Shown here: positions 17,247 through 26,431 of the stretch, in pieces
Position numbering within the stretch: position 1 is the stretch's first letter
Layout of the letters: each line of letters starts with the position of its first letter
Assembly: GCF_009184635.1 (NCBI RefSeq)
Contig: NZ_WELI01000002.1
Location: 897,788-961,787, forward strand
Source: Rudanella paleaurantiibacter
GTDB lineage: Bacteria; Bacteroidota; Bacteroidia; Cytophagales; Spirosomataceae
Direction: 5' to 3'
DNA: 64,000 bases
The notes under the pieces: model-generated
Database searches by the model: none
What the model was told of the DNA's origin: nothing
The model's input: the letters and a program-made list of their open reading frames with translations, nothing else
Program-made: the position numbers and the translations under genes

Positions 17247-19160
17247 TTACTCGGCTCTGAGTGTCAGGTTGCCACCGGCATTGTACTGCAACACCTCTTC
17301 GGCCAGCATTTGCTGCACCGCCTGAGCCAGCACATCGGCATTGGTCTGGGCAAAATAGTCGGCTAACTGGCGGGGCGATACCCCAGCCCCGTCGGCCTGA
17401 TGAACGTATTGCCACACCTGCTCCCGCACGGCCTGTGTAGGTTCGGGCCGGGGCTTTTTCTTCACACAATTGTCGCAGATACCGCAGGCTTCGCCCGGCT
17501 CTTCGCCAAAATACGCTTGCAGCAGGCGGGTTCGGCACTGGGTATCGTTTTGCACGTAGCGCACCATAGCCCGCACCTTAGTCATGGCCCGCTGTTTGCG
17601 CTCGTCGAGGAGTTGAGTATCAATCGGCAGTCGGCTTGTATCGAACCGGGGCGTCAGAAACGTCAGTTGGGGCTTGTCTTTCTGTTTTTCGTAGATCAGC
17701 ACGTTGCGCTCGTGGAGCTGTTGCAACATAGCCTCAATCTCTTTCTGGTCGATCAGGAACGCGCGGGCGAGGGCCGTTTCCGAAATGGTCATAAAATCGG
17801 TAAACAGTTCACCGCCGTACATCCGCAACACCAGCTTAATAAAGGGCTCATAACGCGGATTCCGTAGCTGAAATTCGTACAGCTCCCGATTGTTTACGCT
17901 CATCATCAGCCGCGAAGGCCGAAAATAACTCTCAGTCAGGCCAATGAACCCTTCGTGCTCCAGTTGCTTCAAAGCAAAGTGGGTGTCCTGCGGGGGCAGC
18001 TGAAAAGTGGTCACGAAGGTGTGCATATCGAAGTCGTAACTGGCAAACTGACCGGCCCCAGTGGGTACAGCGGTGTAGTTGGCCAGCGCCTGATACGTGC
18101 GCCGAATCAACTCGACCGACGGGTACTGCTGCTCGGTACGGGCCTCTACGGTGCTTAGATCAGCGGGCGTGTACAAGAGCACAGCATAGGCTTTTTTACC
18201 GTCGCGCCCCGCCCGGCCGGCCTCCTGATAATAGGCTTCGGGCGTATCGGGCACGTCGAGGTGCACCACCACCCGCACATCGGGCTTGTCGATACCCATG
18301 CCAAACGCATTGGTTGCCACAATCACCCGAATCTGATTATTGATCCAGGCACTCTGTTTGGCGTCGCGTTGCTGGGTAGTAAGGCCAGCATGGTAAAAAT
18401 CGGCCGACACCCCGTTCCGATACAGAAATTCGGCCACCTGCTGCGTTTGTCGGCGGCTACGCACGTACACCACCGCGCTGCCGGGCACATTGCCCAATAT
18501 TCGAAGCAGCCGCGATTCCTTTTCGGCTTCGGGCAGAGCCGAGTAGGAGAGGTTGGGCCGCGCAAACGTCTGCCGAAACACGTGGGGGTTTTGCATCGCC
18601 AGCCGGGCCTGAATATCGGCCTGTACTTCGGGTGTAGCCGAGGCCGTGAGGGCAATGAGCGACACGGGCTTGGGCAACAAGGCGCGGAAATCGGCAATTT
18701 TGAGGTAAGGCGGCCGAAAATCGTAGCCCCAGGCCGAAATGCAGTGCGCTTCGTCGACGGCGATGAGACAAATGTTCATCTTCCGGGCGCGCTCAATCAC
18801 AATTTCGGTTTGCAGACGCTCCGGCGAAACATACAAAAACTTGGTATTGCCGTAGATACAGTTGTCGAGGGTAGCGTCGATCTCGCGCCAGTGCATACCC
18901 GAAAAAATAGCCGCGGCTGGTATGTTCCGGCGTTTGAGTTGCTCCACCTGATCTTTCATGAGGGCAATAAGGGGCGTTACTACGATGCAAACACCCTCCA
19001 TGACCAGTGTAGGTACCTGATAGCAAAGCGATTTTCCCCCGCCGGTAGGCATAAGCACCAGCGTGTCGTGCCCGGCCAGCACCGTATTGACGATGTCTTC
19101 CTGCAACGGCCGGAAGGCTGAGTAACCCCAATATTGCCGTAAAATGTCGTGTGGCGTCAT
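17247..19160 (-). CDS. recQ: RecQ-family ATP-dependent DNA helicase
   Basis: 637 residues. Helicase motifs in order: Walker A in LMPTGGGKSLCYQVP, DEAH box in LIAVDEAHCISAWGYDFRPP, TASATPEVQ, VRSRRQTQQVAEFLYRNG, and motif VI in EAGRAGRDGKKAYAVLLY. A zinc-binding RQC region carries cysteines in TQCRTRLLQAYFGEEPGEAC and GICDNC. The C-terminus ends in a short winged-helix-like segment and lacks an obvious HRDC domain. RecQ unwinds duplex and branched DNA 3'-5' in recombination and fork repair. It stands alone, divergent from msrB. Many Bacteroidota carry two RecQ proteins, and this resembles the shorter HRDC-less type. Confidence 0.93.
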   Translation of the reverse strand: MTPHDILRQYWGYSAFRPLQEDIVNTVLAGHDTLVLMPTGGGKSLCYQVPTLVMEGVCIVVTPLIALMKDQVEQLKRRNIPAAAIFSGMHWREIDATLDNCIYGNTKFLYVSPERLQTEIVIERARKMNICLIAVDEAHCISAWGYDFRPPYLKIADFRALLPKPVSLIALTASATPEVQADIQARLAMQNPHVFRQTFARPNLSYSALPEAEKESRLLRILGNVPGSAVVYVRSRRQTQQVAEFLYRNGVSADFYHAGLTTQQRDAKQSAWINNQIRVIVATNAFGMGIDKPDVRVVVHLDVPDTPEAYYQEAGRAGRDGKKAYAVLLYTPADLSTVEARTEQQYPSVELIRRTYQALANYTAVPTGAGQFASYDFDMHTFVTTFQLPPQDTHFALKQLEHEGFIGLTESYFRPSRLMMSVNNRELYEFQLRNPRYEPFIKLVLRMYGGELFTDFMTISETALARAFLIDQKEIEAMLQQLHERNVLIYEKQKDKPQLTFLTPRFDTSRLPIDTQLLDERKQRAMTKVRAMVRYVQNDTQCRTRLLQAYFGEEPGEACGICDNCVKKKPRPEPTQAVREQVWQYVHQADGAGVSPRQLADYFAQTNADVLAQAVQQMLAEEVLQYNAGGNLTLRAE

Positions 19161-19297
19161 GCAGTAGCAGCCTCTTACGGTACAAATTTACGCCAGAAGC
19201 AGACAATTGAGCCCATGAATTGTTTTTCTATCAATAACCGCAACGCTCACCGGCTGGCCCACGTACAGGCAGAGAGCGTGCTTAACGAGTCTTACAC

Positions 19298-19693
19298 ATG
19301 ATTGAGAAAGTAATCAAGTCCGACGAAGAGTGGCGCGCCCAGCTGACGCCCGAACAGTACCGGGTAGCCCGCCAGAAAGGTACCGAACGACCGTTTACGG
19401 GCGCTTATTGCGAGAGCAAGGACCCCGGCACCTACGCCTGCGTGTGCTGCGGCACGGAGCTCTTCGAATCGACGCACAAGTTTGACTCAGGCACGGGCTG
19501 GCCCAGCTTTACCGAACCCCTCGCAGCCGACCGAATCCGGTTCGAAAAGGACTACAGCTACGGCATGTATCGGGTAGAGGTGCTGTGTAATGTGTGCGAT
19601 GCCCATCTGGGTCACGTATTCGATGATGGCCCGCCACCAACCGGCTTGCGATACTGCCTCAATTCGGTATCTTTGGTATTGAAGGGCTCCTGA
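19298..19693 (+). CDS. msrB: Peptide-methionine (R)-S-oxide reductase
   Basis: 131 residues. Two CxxC zinc pairs are present (CVCCGTELF and [10 protein letters not shown]), with the SGTGWPSF substrate loop and the catalytic cysteine in [11 protein letters not shown]. The enzyme reduces methionine-R-sulfoxide in proteins back to methionine, using thioredoxin to recycle. There is no signal peptide, so it is cytoplasmic. It is transcribed away from recQ across a 137-bp gap. Confidence 0.97.
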   Translation: MIEKVIKSDEEWRAQLTPEQYRVARQKGTERPFTGAYCESKDPGTYACVCCGTELFESTHKFDSGTGWPSFTEPLAADRIRFEKDYSYGMYRVEVLCNVCDAHLGHVFDDGPPPTGLRYCLNSVSLVLKGS

Positions 19694-19793
19694 CCCCACC
19701 GGGTGGCCTGCTGCATACCACAAACCCGGTTTTGTCGTTACCTTACCAAATCACTCTGTCTGTATTTGCTTTCACTCTTTACGGTATCTTCAC

Positions 19794-22493
19794 ATGCGAT
19801 TTCTGTTTGCCGCCCGGCTGCTGACCGTTCTGGGTCTGTGGCTCGTGATGAGTTCGGCCTGGGGCCAAAAAACAGCCCCCCGTTCGGCTTATCAGCAATT
19901 TGCGATGCAGACGCGCCTGGACAAACCAGTCAGCACCACCTGTTTCGCCCGATTAGATAACACCAATTTCTATTCACTCCCCGCCCCCGAGGCTTTTCTG
20001 AAGGCCCGCAACGCCCGCACAGCAGCTCCCCAGTCGTCGACATTTATTGTAACCTACAACGGTTTCCCCGACAATGCCCGGGCCGCCTTTCAGTTGGCGG
20101 TCGATATCTGGCAGTCGGTCATTAAATCACCCATCCCGATTCGGATGACGGCCAACTGGACCAACCTGGGTTCACCCAGCCGCAACCGCGTGACGTTGGG
20201 GCAGGCCAGCCCAAGCGATTATTACCGACTGTACGGCCCCACCCAGAAAACCGACGCATTTTACCCCATTGCACTGGCGGAGAAAATTGCCCGGCGTGAA
20301 TTGAACGGTACCGCTCCTGATATTGGGGCCAGTTTCAATAGTCAGGTTAACTGGTATCTGGGCACCGACGGCAAACCCGGCCCTACGCAGCTCGACTTTG
20401 TAACGGTGGTGCTGCACGAGATTGGTCACGGACTTGGGTTTGTGAGCGGCCGCAGCGTGGGTAACAACAACACGGCCAGCATTTTCACGTTCGTGTTTGA
20501 TGCATTCGTGGAAAATGGTCAGGGCCAAAAGCTAATTAACGAGACAATCTTCCCGGATAACTCGGCCGCGCTGTACAACCAGTTTGTGGGCGATAACCTG
20601 TTTTTCAACGGTCCCATTCTGCAACAGAAAACCGGTCAGAAAGCCCGCCTGTACGCGCCCTCAACCTTCCAGCCCGGTTCGAGCACCTCGCACCTCGACG
20701 AGCGCACTTACCCCGACGGGAGCATCAACGAGCTTATGACGCCCGAAGCCAGCAACGGTGTGGCCAACTTCAACCCCGGCCCGCTTACCCTGGCTATGTT
20801 TGAAGATATGGAGTGGAAAACCACCTCCATTATTCACGAAACGCCCCTGCGCGACAGTGAAGAGGTAACAGATCGTACGCTAACCTTCGATGTTTTCAGC
20901 GACACTACGCTGGTTGCCAACTCAGTACGGCTTTTTATTGGGCGCGGAGCCGCAACCGCCAACGTAGCGAGCTACTCAGCCGTAACGCCCACCCTGATAC
21001 CAGGCACAACCAATCGGTACAGCTTCACGATTCCGGCCAGTCAGGCTACGGGTCGGATTGGCTACTATTTTCAGGTGCAGGATGCATCGGGCCGCACATT
21101 CACCAGCCCCGGCAAACTGTCGTCAACAGGTCAGCAGTTTATTTACGGAGCTACCCTCGGCCCCGATAATGTACCGCCAACCATTGCCCAGCTGGGTCTG
21201 CGCACCAATGGCCTGTTTACATCGCCTACGGCCACTACCGTAGCCGGCACCAACAATTACTACGTGTTTACGAGTACTGACACGCTGAACGTGAGCGCCA
21301 TTATCCGCGATGATCGGCTTACCGGCGTCGATACGGCTTATGTCGAGTACCAGATTAACGGGGTAAACCAGACGCCAGCCCCCATGCGGTACACCGAACA
21401 AATTCGGGAGCTTACCGATGGTCAGGCGCTGGTCGATAGTGTGTACATGGCCCGGCTTCGGTTCCCGGCGGGTTCGCTCACAGCCGGTAGCCGCATTCAG
21501 TACCGGGTAGTGGCTATCGACAGCGCCCGCGCCCGAAACCGGGTGGTATTTCCGGCACAGGGTTTCTACGATATTGCTGTAGTAGCCCCGCAAGCAACCG
21601 CCCGAACCAGTTACAGCACCTCATTTGCTGACCCGGTTGCCTCGGCCGCCGATTTTGTCACCAATGGCTTTACGGTTGGGCAGCCGTCGGGTTTCCAGAG
21701 CCCGATGCTGCAATCGGAACACCCGTACCGCAACGGTAATACCTACGATTTTGAAAACAATACCTCGGCCGTACTGCTGGCCCCCATTCGGCTCAAAGCA
21801 AACCCTGACAGTGCCACCATCCGGTTCAGCGAAATTGCTCTGATTGAACCCGGCGAGACAGGTACTCGCTACGGCGATCCGGGCTTTTTCGACTATGTGA
21901 TTGTAGAAGGCTCGAAAGATGGCGGGCGCACCTGGCAACCTATGATTGAAGGTTACGACGCCCGCGACAATAACGACTGGAACCGGACCTGGAATAATAG
22001 CCTGAGTGGCGTAAGCCCCGATATTAACTCCAGCGCTCCGGGTACACCCACGTTGTTCAAGCAGCGTGAAATCCGAATGCTCGAAACGGGCCTGTTCCGG
22101 CCAAATGATGTGGTCCTGATTCGGTTCCGACTCTACGCCGATCAGCTTTCGTATGGCTGGGGCTGGGCCATTGATAACCTTCAGATTCAGGTACCGCCCC
22201 CACCGCCCATTTTGGCTACCGAACCCACCAGGTCGGTGCAGTTTACGGTGTACCCCAACCCATCGAGCAACGGCTCTATTCGGGTAGAGGCCAAACTCGC
22301 CAGGGCAGCCACCGAAGCCGGCCTTACCGTAACCAGCCCGATGGGCCAAACCCTGCGGACAATCGCGTTGCCCGTGCGGGGCACCACCATCAATGAGCCC
22401 ATCGACCTGACGCAGTTGCCCACGGGTCTCTACCTGTTGCAACTCAAAGTTGGCGATACTACCGAAACCAAAAAGATCATGATTACCCGGTAA
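19794..22493 (+). CDS. Secreted zinc metallopeptidase-like protein with type IX sorting signal
   Basis: 899 residues. A signal peptide (MRFLFAARLLTVLGLWLVMS, to about residue 24) is followed by a domain with HEIGHGLGF at about 207-215, the HExxH zinc site of metallopeptidases. A possible third ligand is His in STSHLDE near residue 299. The middle is a series of beta-rich, Ig-like stretches. The last ~80 residues (VQFTVYPNPSSNGSIRVEAK, ending TGLYLLQLKVGDTTETKKIM) form a type A C-terminal domain recognised by the Bacteroidota type IX secretion system and anchored on the surface or released. It likely degrades external protein. A strong terminator follows, and the next gene starts right at its end. 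Confidence 0.88.
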   Translation: MRFLFAARLLTVLGLWLVMSSAWGQKTAPRSAYQQFAMQTRLDKPVSTTCFARLDNTNFYSLPAPEAFLKARNARTAAPQSSTFIVTYNGFPDNARAAFQLAVDIWQSVIKSPIPIRMTANWTNLGSPSRNRVTLGQASPSDYYRLYGPTQKTDAFYPIALAEKIARRELNGTAPDIGASFNSQVNWYLGTDGKPGPTQLDFVTVVLHEIGHGLGFVSGRSVGNNNTASIFTFVFDAFVENGQGQKLINETIFPDNSAALYNQFVGDNLFFNGPILQQKTGQKARLYAPSTFQPGSSTSHLDERTYPDGSINELMTPEASNGVANFNPGPLTLAMFEDMEWKTTSIIHETPLRDSEEVTDRTLTFDVFSDTTLVANSVRLFIGRGAATANVASYSAVTPTLIPGTTNRYSFTIPASQATGRIGYYFQVQDASGRTFTSPGKLSSTGQQFIYGATLGPDNVPPTIAQLGLRTNGLFTSPTATTVAGTNNYYVFTSTDTLNVSAIIRDDRLTGVDTAYVEYQINGVNQTPAPMRYTEQIRELTDGQALVDSVYMARLRFPAGSLTAGSRIQYRVVAIDSARARNRVVFPAQGFYDIAVVAPQATARTSYSTSFADPVASAADFVTNGFTVGQPSGFQSPMLQSEHPYRNGNTYDFENNTSAVLLAPIRLKANPDSATIRFSEIALIEPGETGTRYGDPGFFDYVIVEGSKDGGRTWQPMIEGYDARDNNDWNRTWNNSLSGVSPDINSSAPGTPTLFKQREIRMLETGLFRPNDVVLIRFRLYADQLSYGWGWAIDNLQIQVPPPPPILATEPTRSVQFTVYPNPSSNGSIRVEAKLARAATEAGLTVTSPMGQTLRTIALPVRGTTINEPIDLTQLPTGLYLLQLKVGDTTETKKIMITR

Positions 22494-22540
22494 ATGGGGT
22501 AGCAAGGTCTTTCTTTTGTCTCGAAAGGGTGTCTTTTCAG

Positions 22541-22585
22541 GCCGTTGGCTGTACGTTTGCAGAACGTCAGCCAACGGCTTTTTTT
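22541..22585 (+). terminator. Terminator with a promoter box in its loop, abutting the next start codon
   Basis: GCCGTTGGCTG (22541-22551) pairs with CAGCCAACGGC (22568-22578), and ACGT/ACGT extends the stem past a 1-base bulge. Seven T residues (22579-22585) follow and run straight into the ATG at 22586. TACGTTTG at 22552-22559, between the arms, matches the TAnnTTTG -7 box, so the promoter of the downstream gene is nested inside the terminator. Confidence 0.8.
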
Positions 22586-23872
22586 ATGCGCTTCGTCTTT
22601 CTGTTTCTGTCGGTTTGTCTGCTCCTGACCGGTTGCTCGCCGACCCGCCAACTGACCCGCGACCTCCGCACCAACGGGCAGTTTACCGATCATTTTACCG
22701 GCTTTGCTCTGTATGACCCCGCTGGGCAAAAAACACTCGTAGCGCACAATGCCGACAAGCCCTTTGTACCGGCCTCGAACACCAAACTGGTGAGTTTCTA
22801 TGCTGGACTACTTCACCTGCCCGATTCGCTACCCGCCCTGCGGTACGTGATTCGGGGCGACTCGCTTATTTTCTGGGGAACCGGCAACCCCTTGCTCCTC
22901 CATCCCGACCTGCCCGACTCGGCGGCTATCCGGTTTCTGAGAAGTCGGCCGGAGCGATTGTTTTTTTCGGCGGCCAATTACACCGGACCCCGGTTTGGCG
23001 CGGGCTGGGCCTGGGACGACTACAACGATGATTATTCGTGCGAACTGGCTCCACTGCCACTATACGGCAATTTTGCCCGGTTCAGCTTTCCCGACCGACG
23101 GCCCGACTTTACGGTTCAACCCGCTTTGTTTGCTGATAGCACCGTGCTGGCTCCGCCAACACCGCCACTACGCGGGGCCCGGCGCGACGAAATCCGCAAC
23201 CAATTTGTGCGGCCCCCGGTTGGTAAACTATCTCGTCAGGACGTACCCTTTCGGTGGTCGCCCGAATTGGCGGCCCAGCTCCTGAGCCAACAGCTAAACC
23301 GGCCGGTTGGGGTGGTCAAGACAGCCCAGCCCCGATCAGCTCTGCTGTTGAGCGGCAGTACCCCGACCGATTCGTTGTACAAACGGATGTTGCAAATCAG
23401 CGATAATACCCTGGCTGAACAAATTTTACTCATGGCCTCAGCCCAACTGGGCGACACCCTGCTCACCCCCCGCCGGATTATCGCCCTGACCGACTCAGTC
23501 GCTTTTGGCAAACGCAGCGACATTCGTTGGGTCGATGGGTCGGGGCTCTCGCGCTACAATCTGTTTAGCCCCAATAGTCTCATTGGGTTGCTCCGGCAGC
23601 TTCAGGCCACCGTTCCCCAGGCGCGTTTGTTTGCCTTGCTGCCCGCAGCCGGTCAGTCGGGTACATTACGAGGTCTTTACAAAACCGATAAGCCGTTCAT
23701 CTTCGCCAAATCGGGCTCTATGAGTGGGGTTTACAACCTTAGCGGCTATCTTGTCACCCGAAAAGGCCGGGTACTTTTGTTCAGCATGATGCACAACAAC
23801 TTCACAGGGTCAGTGTCGGAAATGCGGCAACGGACAGCCCGGTTTCTTGAGCAAATTCATCGTAAATTTTAA
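22586..23872 (+). CDS. D-alanyl-D-alanine carboxypeptidase / PBP4 family (lipoprotein)
   Basis: 428 residues from the ATG at 22586; an upstream GTG frame is discarded because this ATG starts a clear lipoprotein signal (MRFVFLFLSVCLLLTGC, Cys17). The three penicillin-binding motifs are present: SxxK in VPASNTKLVSF, SxN in ISDNTLAEQILL, and KSG in FAKSGSMSGVYNLSGY (KTG-type triad). This is the peptidase S13 pattern of PBP4/DacB, which trims the terminal D-Ala of peptidoglycan stem peptides or cuts cross-links in the periplasm. It is anchored by lipid, unlike soluble Escherichia coli DacB. The gene starts immediately after a terminator hairpin. Confidence 0.9.
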   Translation: MRFVFLFLSVCLLLTGCSPTRQLTRDLRTNGQFTDHFTGFALYDPAGQKTLVAHNADKPFVPASNTKLVSFYAGLLHLPDSLPALRYVIRGDSLIFWGTGNPLLLHPDLPDSAAIRFLRSRPERLFFSAANYTGPRFGAGWAWDDYNDDYSCELAPLPLYGNFARFSFPDRRPDFTVQPALFADSTVLAPPTPPLRGARRDEIRNQFVRPPVGKLSRQDVPFRWSPELAAQLLSQQLNRPVGVVKTAQPRSALLLSGSTPTDSLYKRMLQISDNTLAEQILLMASAQLGDTLLTPRRIIALTDSVAFGKRSDIRWVDGSGLSRYNLFSPNSLIGLLRQLQATVPQARLFALLPAAGQSGTLRGLYKTDKPFIFAKSGSMSGVYNLSGYLVTRKGRVLLFSMMHNNFTGSVSEMRQRTARFLEQIHRKF

Positions 23873-23877
23873 ACCCC

Positions 23878-23954
23878 GGATGACATCTGGTTTCGAGAGG
23901 TGTCGTCTTTTCTTGTTTCCCAAAGATGTCGGCTTGCCAAACAAGATGACGTCT
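23878..23954. promoter_or_regulatory. Four operator-like sites upstream of the S9 peptidase
   Basis: Sites related to AGATG-N-CATCT are centred on 23883 (GGATGACATCT), 23903 (AGGTGTCGTCT), 23929 (AGATGTCGGCT) and 23949 (AGATGACGTCT). Each pair is spaced exactly 20 bp, as upstream of the permease at 264. The pairs are 46 bp apart and the last site ends 22 bp before the ATG. The sites are more degenerate than those at 136-250, but the shared spacing argues for one regulator. Confidence 0.6.
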
Positions 23955-23976
23955 TTACCAAACTCCCTTCATCGCT

Positions 23977-26226
23977 ATGCGCTTTAGATTTCTCTTCTTG
24001 CTTTTGTTTCCTGCGGTTGTTTTTGCCCAGAAGCAGAAAATTGTCGCTACCGACCTGACCCGTATCAAACAGGTTGGTGGCATTACGCTTTCGCCCGACG
24101 GCAACCGGGCGATTTACACACTCACTACTATCGAGCCAACCGCCGAGCAGGCAGCCGATGCCCGCACGGGTGATTACGAGTACCGAACCCACATTTACCT
24201 GACAAACTTGAAAGCAGGCGATGCCAAAGCGCTCACGCGCGGCACCGAAAGCGCCCGGCAGCCGAGTTGGTCGCCCGATGGTAGCCGACTGGCCTTTGTA
24301 CGGACGGTGAAGGGTAAATCGCAGGTGTTTGTGATGCCCCTCGACGGCGGTGAAGCCTATCAGCTCACCGATAGTAAGTACGGTGCCAACAACCCAAGCT
24401 GGTCGCCCAATGGCAAGCAAATTCTGTTTGAAGCCGGGGTATCATTTGCCGAAATGCTCAACGATACCCTACTCAACCCCGGCCTGCGCACCCCGTCGTG
24501 GTCGCTGGAGAAGCCCGGCTTTGCCAACAACGACTTTGTGAAGCCCAACAAAACCATTAAGGCAAACCCCGATGGTTCGCTGGCTGAAATTCGGGCGTAT
24601 CTGCAAAAAGATGTCGACGACAAAAAAGCCAAGGTAATTACGCGGCTCAACTTTCAGGGGGAGGCAACCACCGAGCCCGACATGAGCTTTACACACCTGT
24701 ACCTTGTGGATGTACGCGAAGGTGCCCCGGCCGAACGGACACCGGCCCGGCCTATTACCCGTGGCTTTTATTCGTTCAACTCAGCGGGTTGGTTTCCCAA
24801 TGGGCAGCAGATTGTGGCCGTTACGAAGCGCGACACCCTCAAGCATCCCGACCGCGAGCAGGCCAACGCCATTGTGGTAATTGCTGCCGACGGCAAAAGT
24901 CGGCCCACGGTGTTGATGGGGCAGGAGGGACGCAGCTATTTTTCGCCCGAACTCTCGCCCGATGGCACACAGATGGCTTTTTTAAGCAGCCCCACCGAGG
25001 GGGTCAACGTGGGGCAGATGGGCCTTGCCACGCTCAACGGCACAACGGTGTCGGGTACTCAGCTGATTCCGTTCGACCGCTCGGCGGGTAACTTTAGCTG
25101 GGCAACTCTTCCCGTAGTAACACGGGGTCGCCGGGCTACCACAACGGCAACGGCCCTGTATTTTACAGCTCCGTCGAACGGTGGTTTTCCGTTGTATCGG
25201 CTCAACCCCACCACCAAAGAGATTACGCAACTCACCCCATTTGAGAAAGGGGTAAGCAGTTTCGATGCCGCGCCGGGCCGGGTGGTGATGGCTCTGACCG
25301 AGGTAGCCAACCCCTCGGAGCTGGTAATGGCTGATGCCGATGCTAAAAACCCGGTTGTTCTGACAGGTCACAACGCCTGGGTGGAGCAAAAGGCGCTCAG
25401 TTTCCCCGAAAAGCGGGTATACACCAACTCAAAAGGGCAGGCCGTCGACTACTGGATTATGAAGCCTACCGCCATCGCGAGTGGCTCAACCGGCGACACC
25501 AAAAAGTACCCACTCCTGCTAAACATGCACGGCGGCCCCTCGGCCATGTGGGGGCCGGGCGAAGGATCGATGTGGCACGAGTTTCAGTACATGTGTGCGC
25601 AGGGCTACGGGGTTGTGTACGCCAACCCACGCGGGTCGGGCGGATATGGTGAGGCCTTTTTGCGGGGTAATGTGAAAGACTGGGGCACTGGCCCGGCTGA
25701 GGACGTACTGGCCGCAGCCACCGCTGCCGCCAAAGAGCCCTGGGTCGATACGGAGCGGCAGGTAATTACCGGCGGCTCGTACGCGGGCTACCTGACGGCC
25801 TGGATTGTGGCTCATGACAACCGGTTCAAAGCGGCCTTTGCCCAACGGGGTGTGTACGACCTTACCACGTTTATGGGCGAGGGCAACGCCTGGCGGCTGG
25901 TACCCAATTACTTCGGTGGCTACCCCTGGCAACCCGAAACCCAGAAAATACTTGACGCCAACTCACCGTATTCGTTTGTCGAGAATATTCGTACCCCGCT
26001 GCTCATCAAACATGGCGAAAATGATCTCCGAACAGGCGTTATTCAGAGCGAGATGATGATGAAGAGCCTCAAGGTGCTGGGTCGGCCGGTTGAGTATGTA
26101 CGGATGCCCGGCGGCACACACGAGCTGAGCCGGTCGGGTAATGTGCGGCAGCGTATCGACCGGATTCTGCGGATTTATGAGTTTTTTGAACGCTACGTTG
26201 GCGAGCCCACTGGCACTGTAAAATAA
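23977..26226 (+). CDS. S9 family peptidase (prolyl oligopeptidase / dipeptidyl or acylaminoacyl peptidase type)
   Basis: 749 residues with a signal peptide (MRFRFLFLLLFPAVVFAQ), so periplasmic. The N-terminal part is a beta-propeller with repeats such as SWSPDGSRLAFVRTVKGKSQ and PSWSPNGKQILFEAG. The catalytic alpha/beta hydrolase domain follows: nucleophile in TGGSYAGYLTAW, Asp in HGENDLRTGV, and His in MPGGTHELSRSG. These serine peptidases cut dipeptides or acylated residues from short peptides, feeding amino acid uptake. Operators before it mirror those of the amino acid permease at 264, suggesting joint control of peptide breakdown and uptake (inference). Confidence 0.93.
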   Translation: MRFRFLFLLLFPAVVFAQKQKIVATDLTRIKQVGGITLSPDGNRAIYTLTTIEPTAEQAADARTGDYEYRTHIYLTNLKAGDAKALTRGTESARQPSWSPDGSRLAFVRTVKGKSQVFVMPLDGGEAYQLTDSKYGANNPSWSPNGKQILFEAGVSFAEMLNDTLLNPGLRTPSWSLEKPGFANNDFVKPNKTIKANPDGSLAEIRAYLQKDVDDKKAKVITRLNFQGEATTEPDMSFTHLYLVDVREGAPAERTPARPITRGFYSFNSAGWFPNGQQIVAVTKRDTLKHPDREQANAIVVIAADGKSRPTVLMGQEGRSYFSPELSPDGTQMAFLSSPTEGVNVGQMGLATLNGTTVSGTQLIPFDRSAGNFSWATLPVVTRGRRATTTATALYFTAPSNGGFPLYRLNPTTKEITQLTPFEKGVSSFDAAPGRVVMALTEVANPSELVMADADAKNPVVLTGHNAWVEQKALSFPEKRVYTNSKGQAVDYWIMKPTAIASGSTGDTKKYPLLLNMHGGPSAMWGPGEGSMWHEFQYMCAQGYGVVYANPRGSGGYGEAFLRGNVKDWGTGPAEDVLAAATAAAKEPWVDTERQVITGGSYAGYLTAWIVAHDNRFKAAFAQRGVYDLTTFMGEGNAWRLVPNYFGGYPWQPETQKILDANSPYSFVENIRTPLLIKHGENDLRTGVIQSEMMMKSLKVLGRPVEYVRMPGGTHELSRSGNVRQRIDRILRIYEFFERYVGEPTGTVK

Positions 26227-26241
26227 GTTCTGTTCACTAGA

Positions 26242-26290
26242 AAGCACGAAGGCCACGCAGGATTCCCGATTTTGTGTGTTCTTCGTGCTT
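26242..26290. repeat. Hairpin-forming repeat after the S9 peptidase gene
   Basis: AAGCACGAAG (26242-26251) and CTTCGTGCTT (26281-26290) pair perfectly. The pairing continues inward with several mismatches, giving ~22-base arms around a ~5-base loop. The following 141 bases to the next start hold no gene. There is no T-run, so it may be a dispersed repeat rather than a terminator. Confidence 0.5.
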
Positions 26291-26431
26291 CATTGTTTAC
26301 TGATTGCCTGAACGTGAATGTATCCCGTAAACTGAACAACTGATTTACTTTCTGATAATCAGCACCTTCACTATACATTTTACATTACTCAATATACATT
26401 CAATTCAGCCAACATATTAAAAGCCCAAATC

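Noticed and set aside
18261..19121. Long open frame of 286 residues on the plus strand
   Set aside because: It lies fully opposite recQ, whose helicase motifs are intact; the composition is typical of an antisense shadow in high-GC DNA.
21621..22574. Open frame of 317 residues on the minus strand
   Set aside because: Antisense to the metallopeptidase gene and its sorting domain; no recognisable domain.
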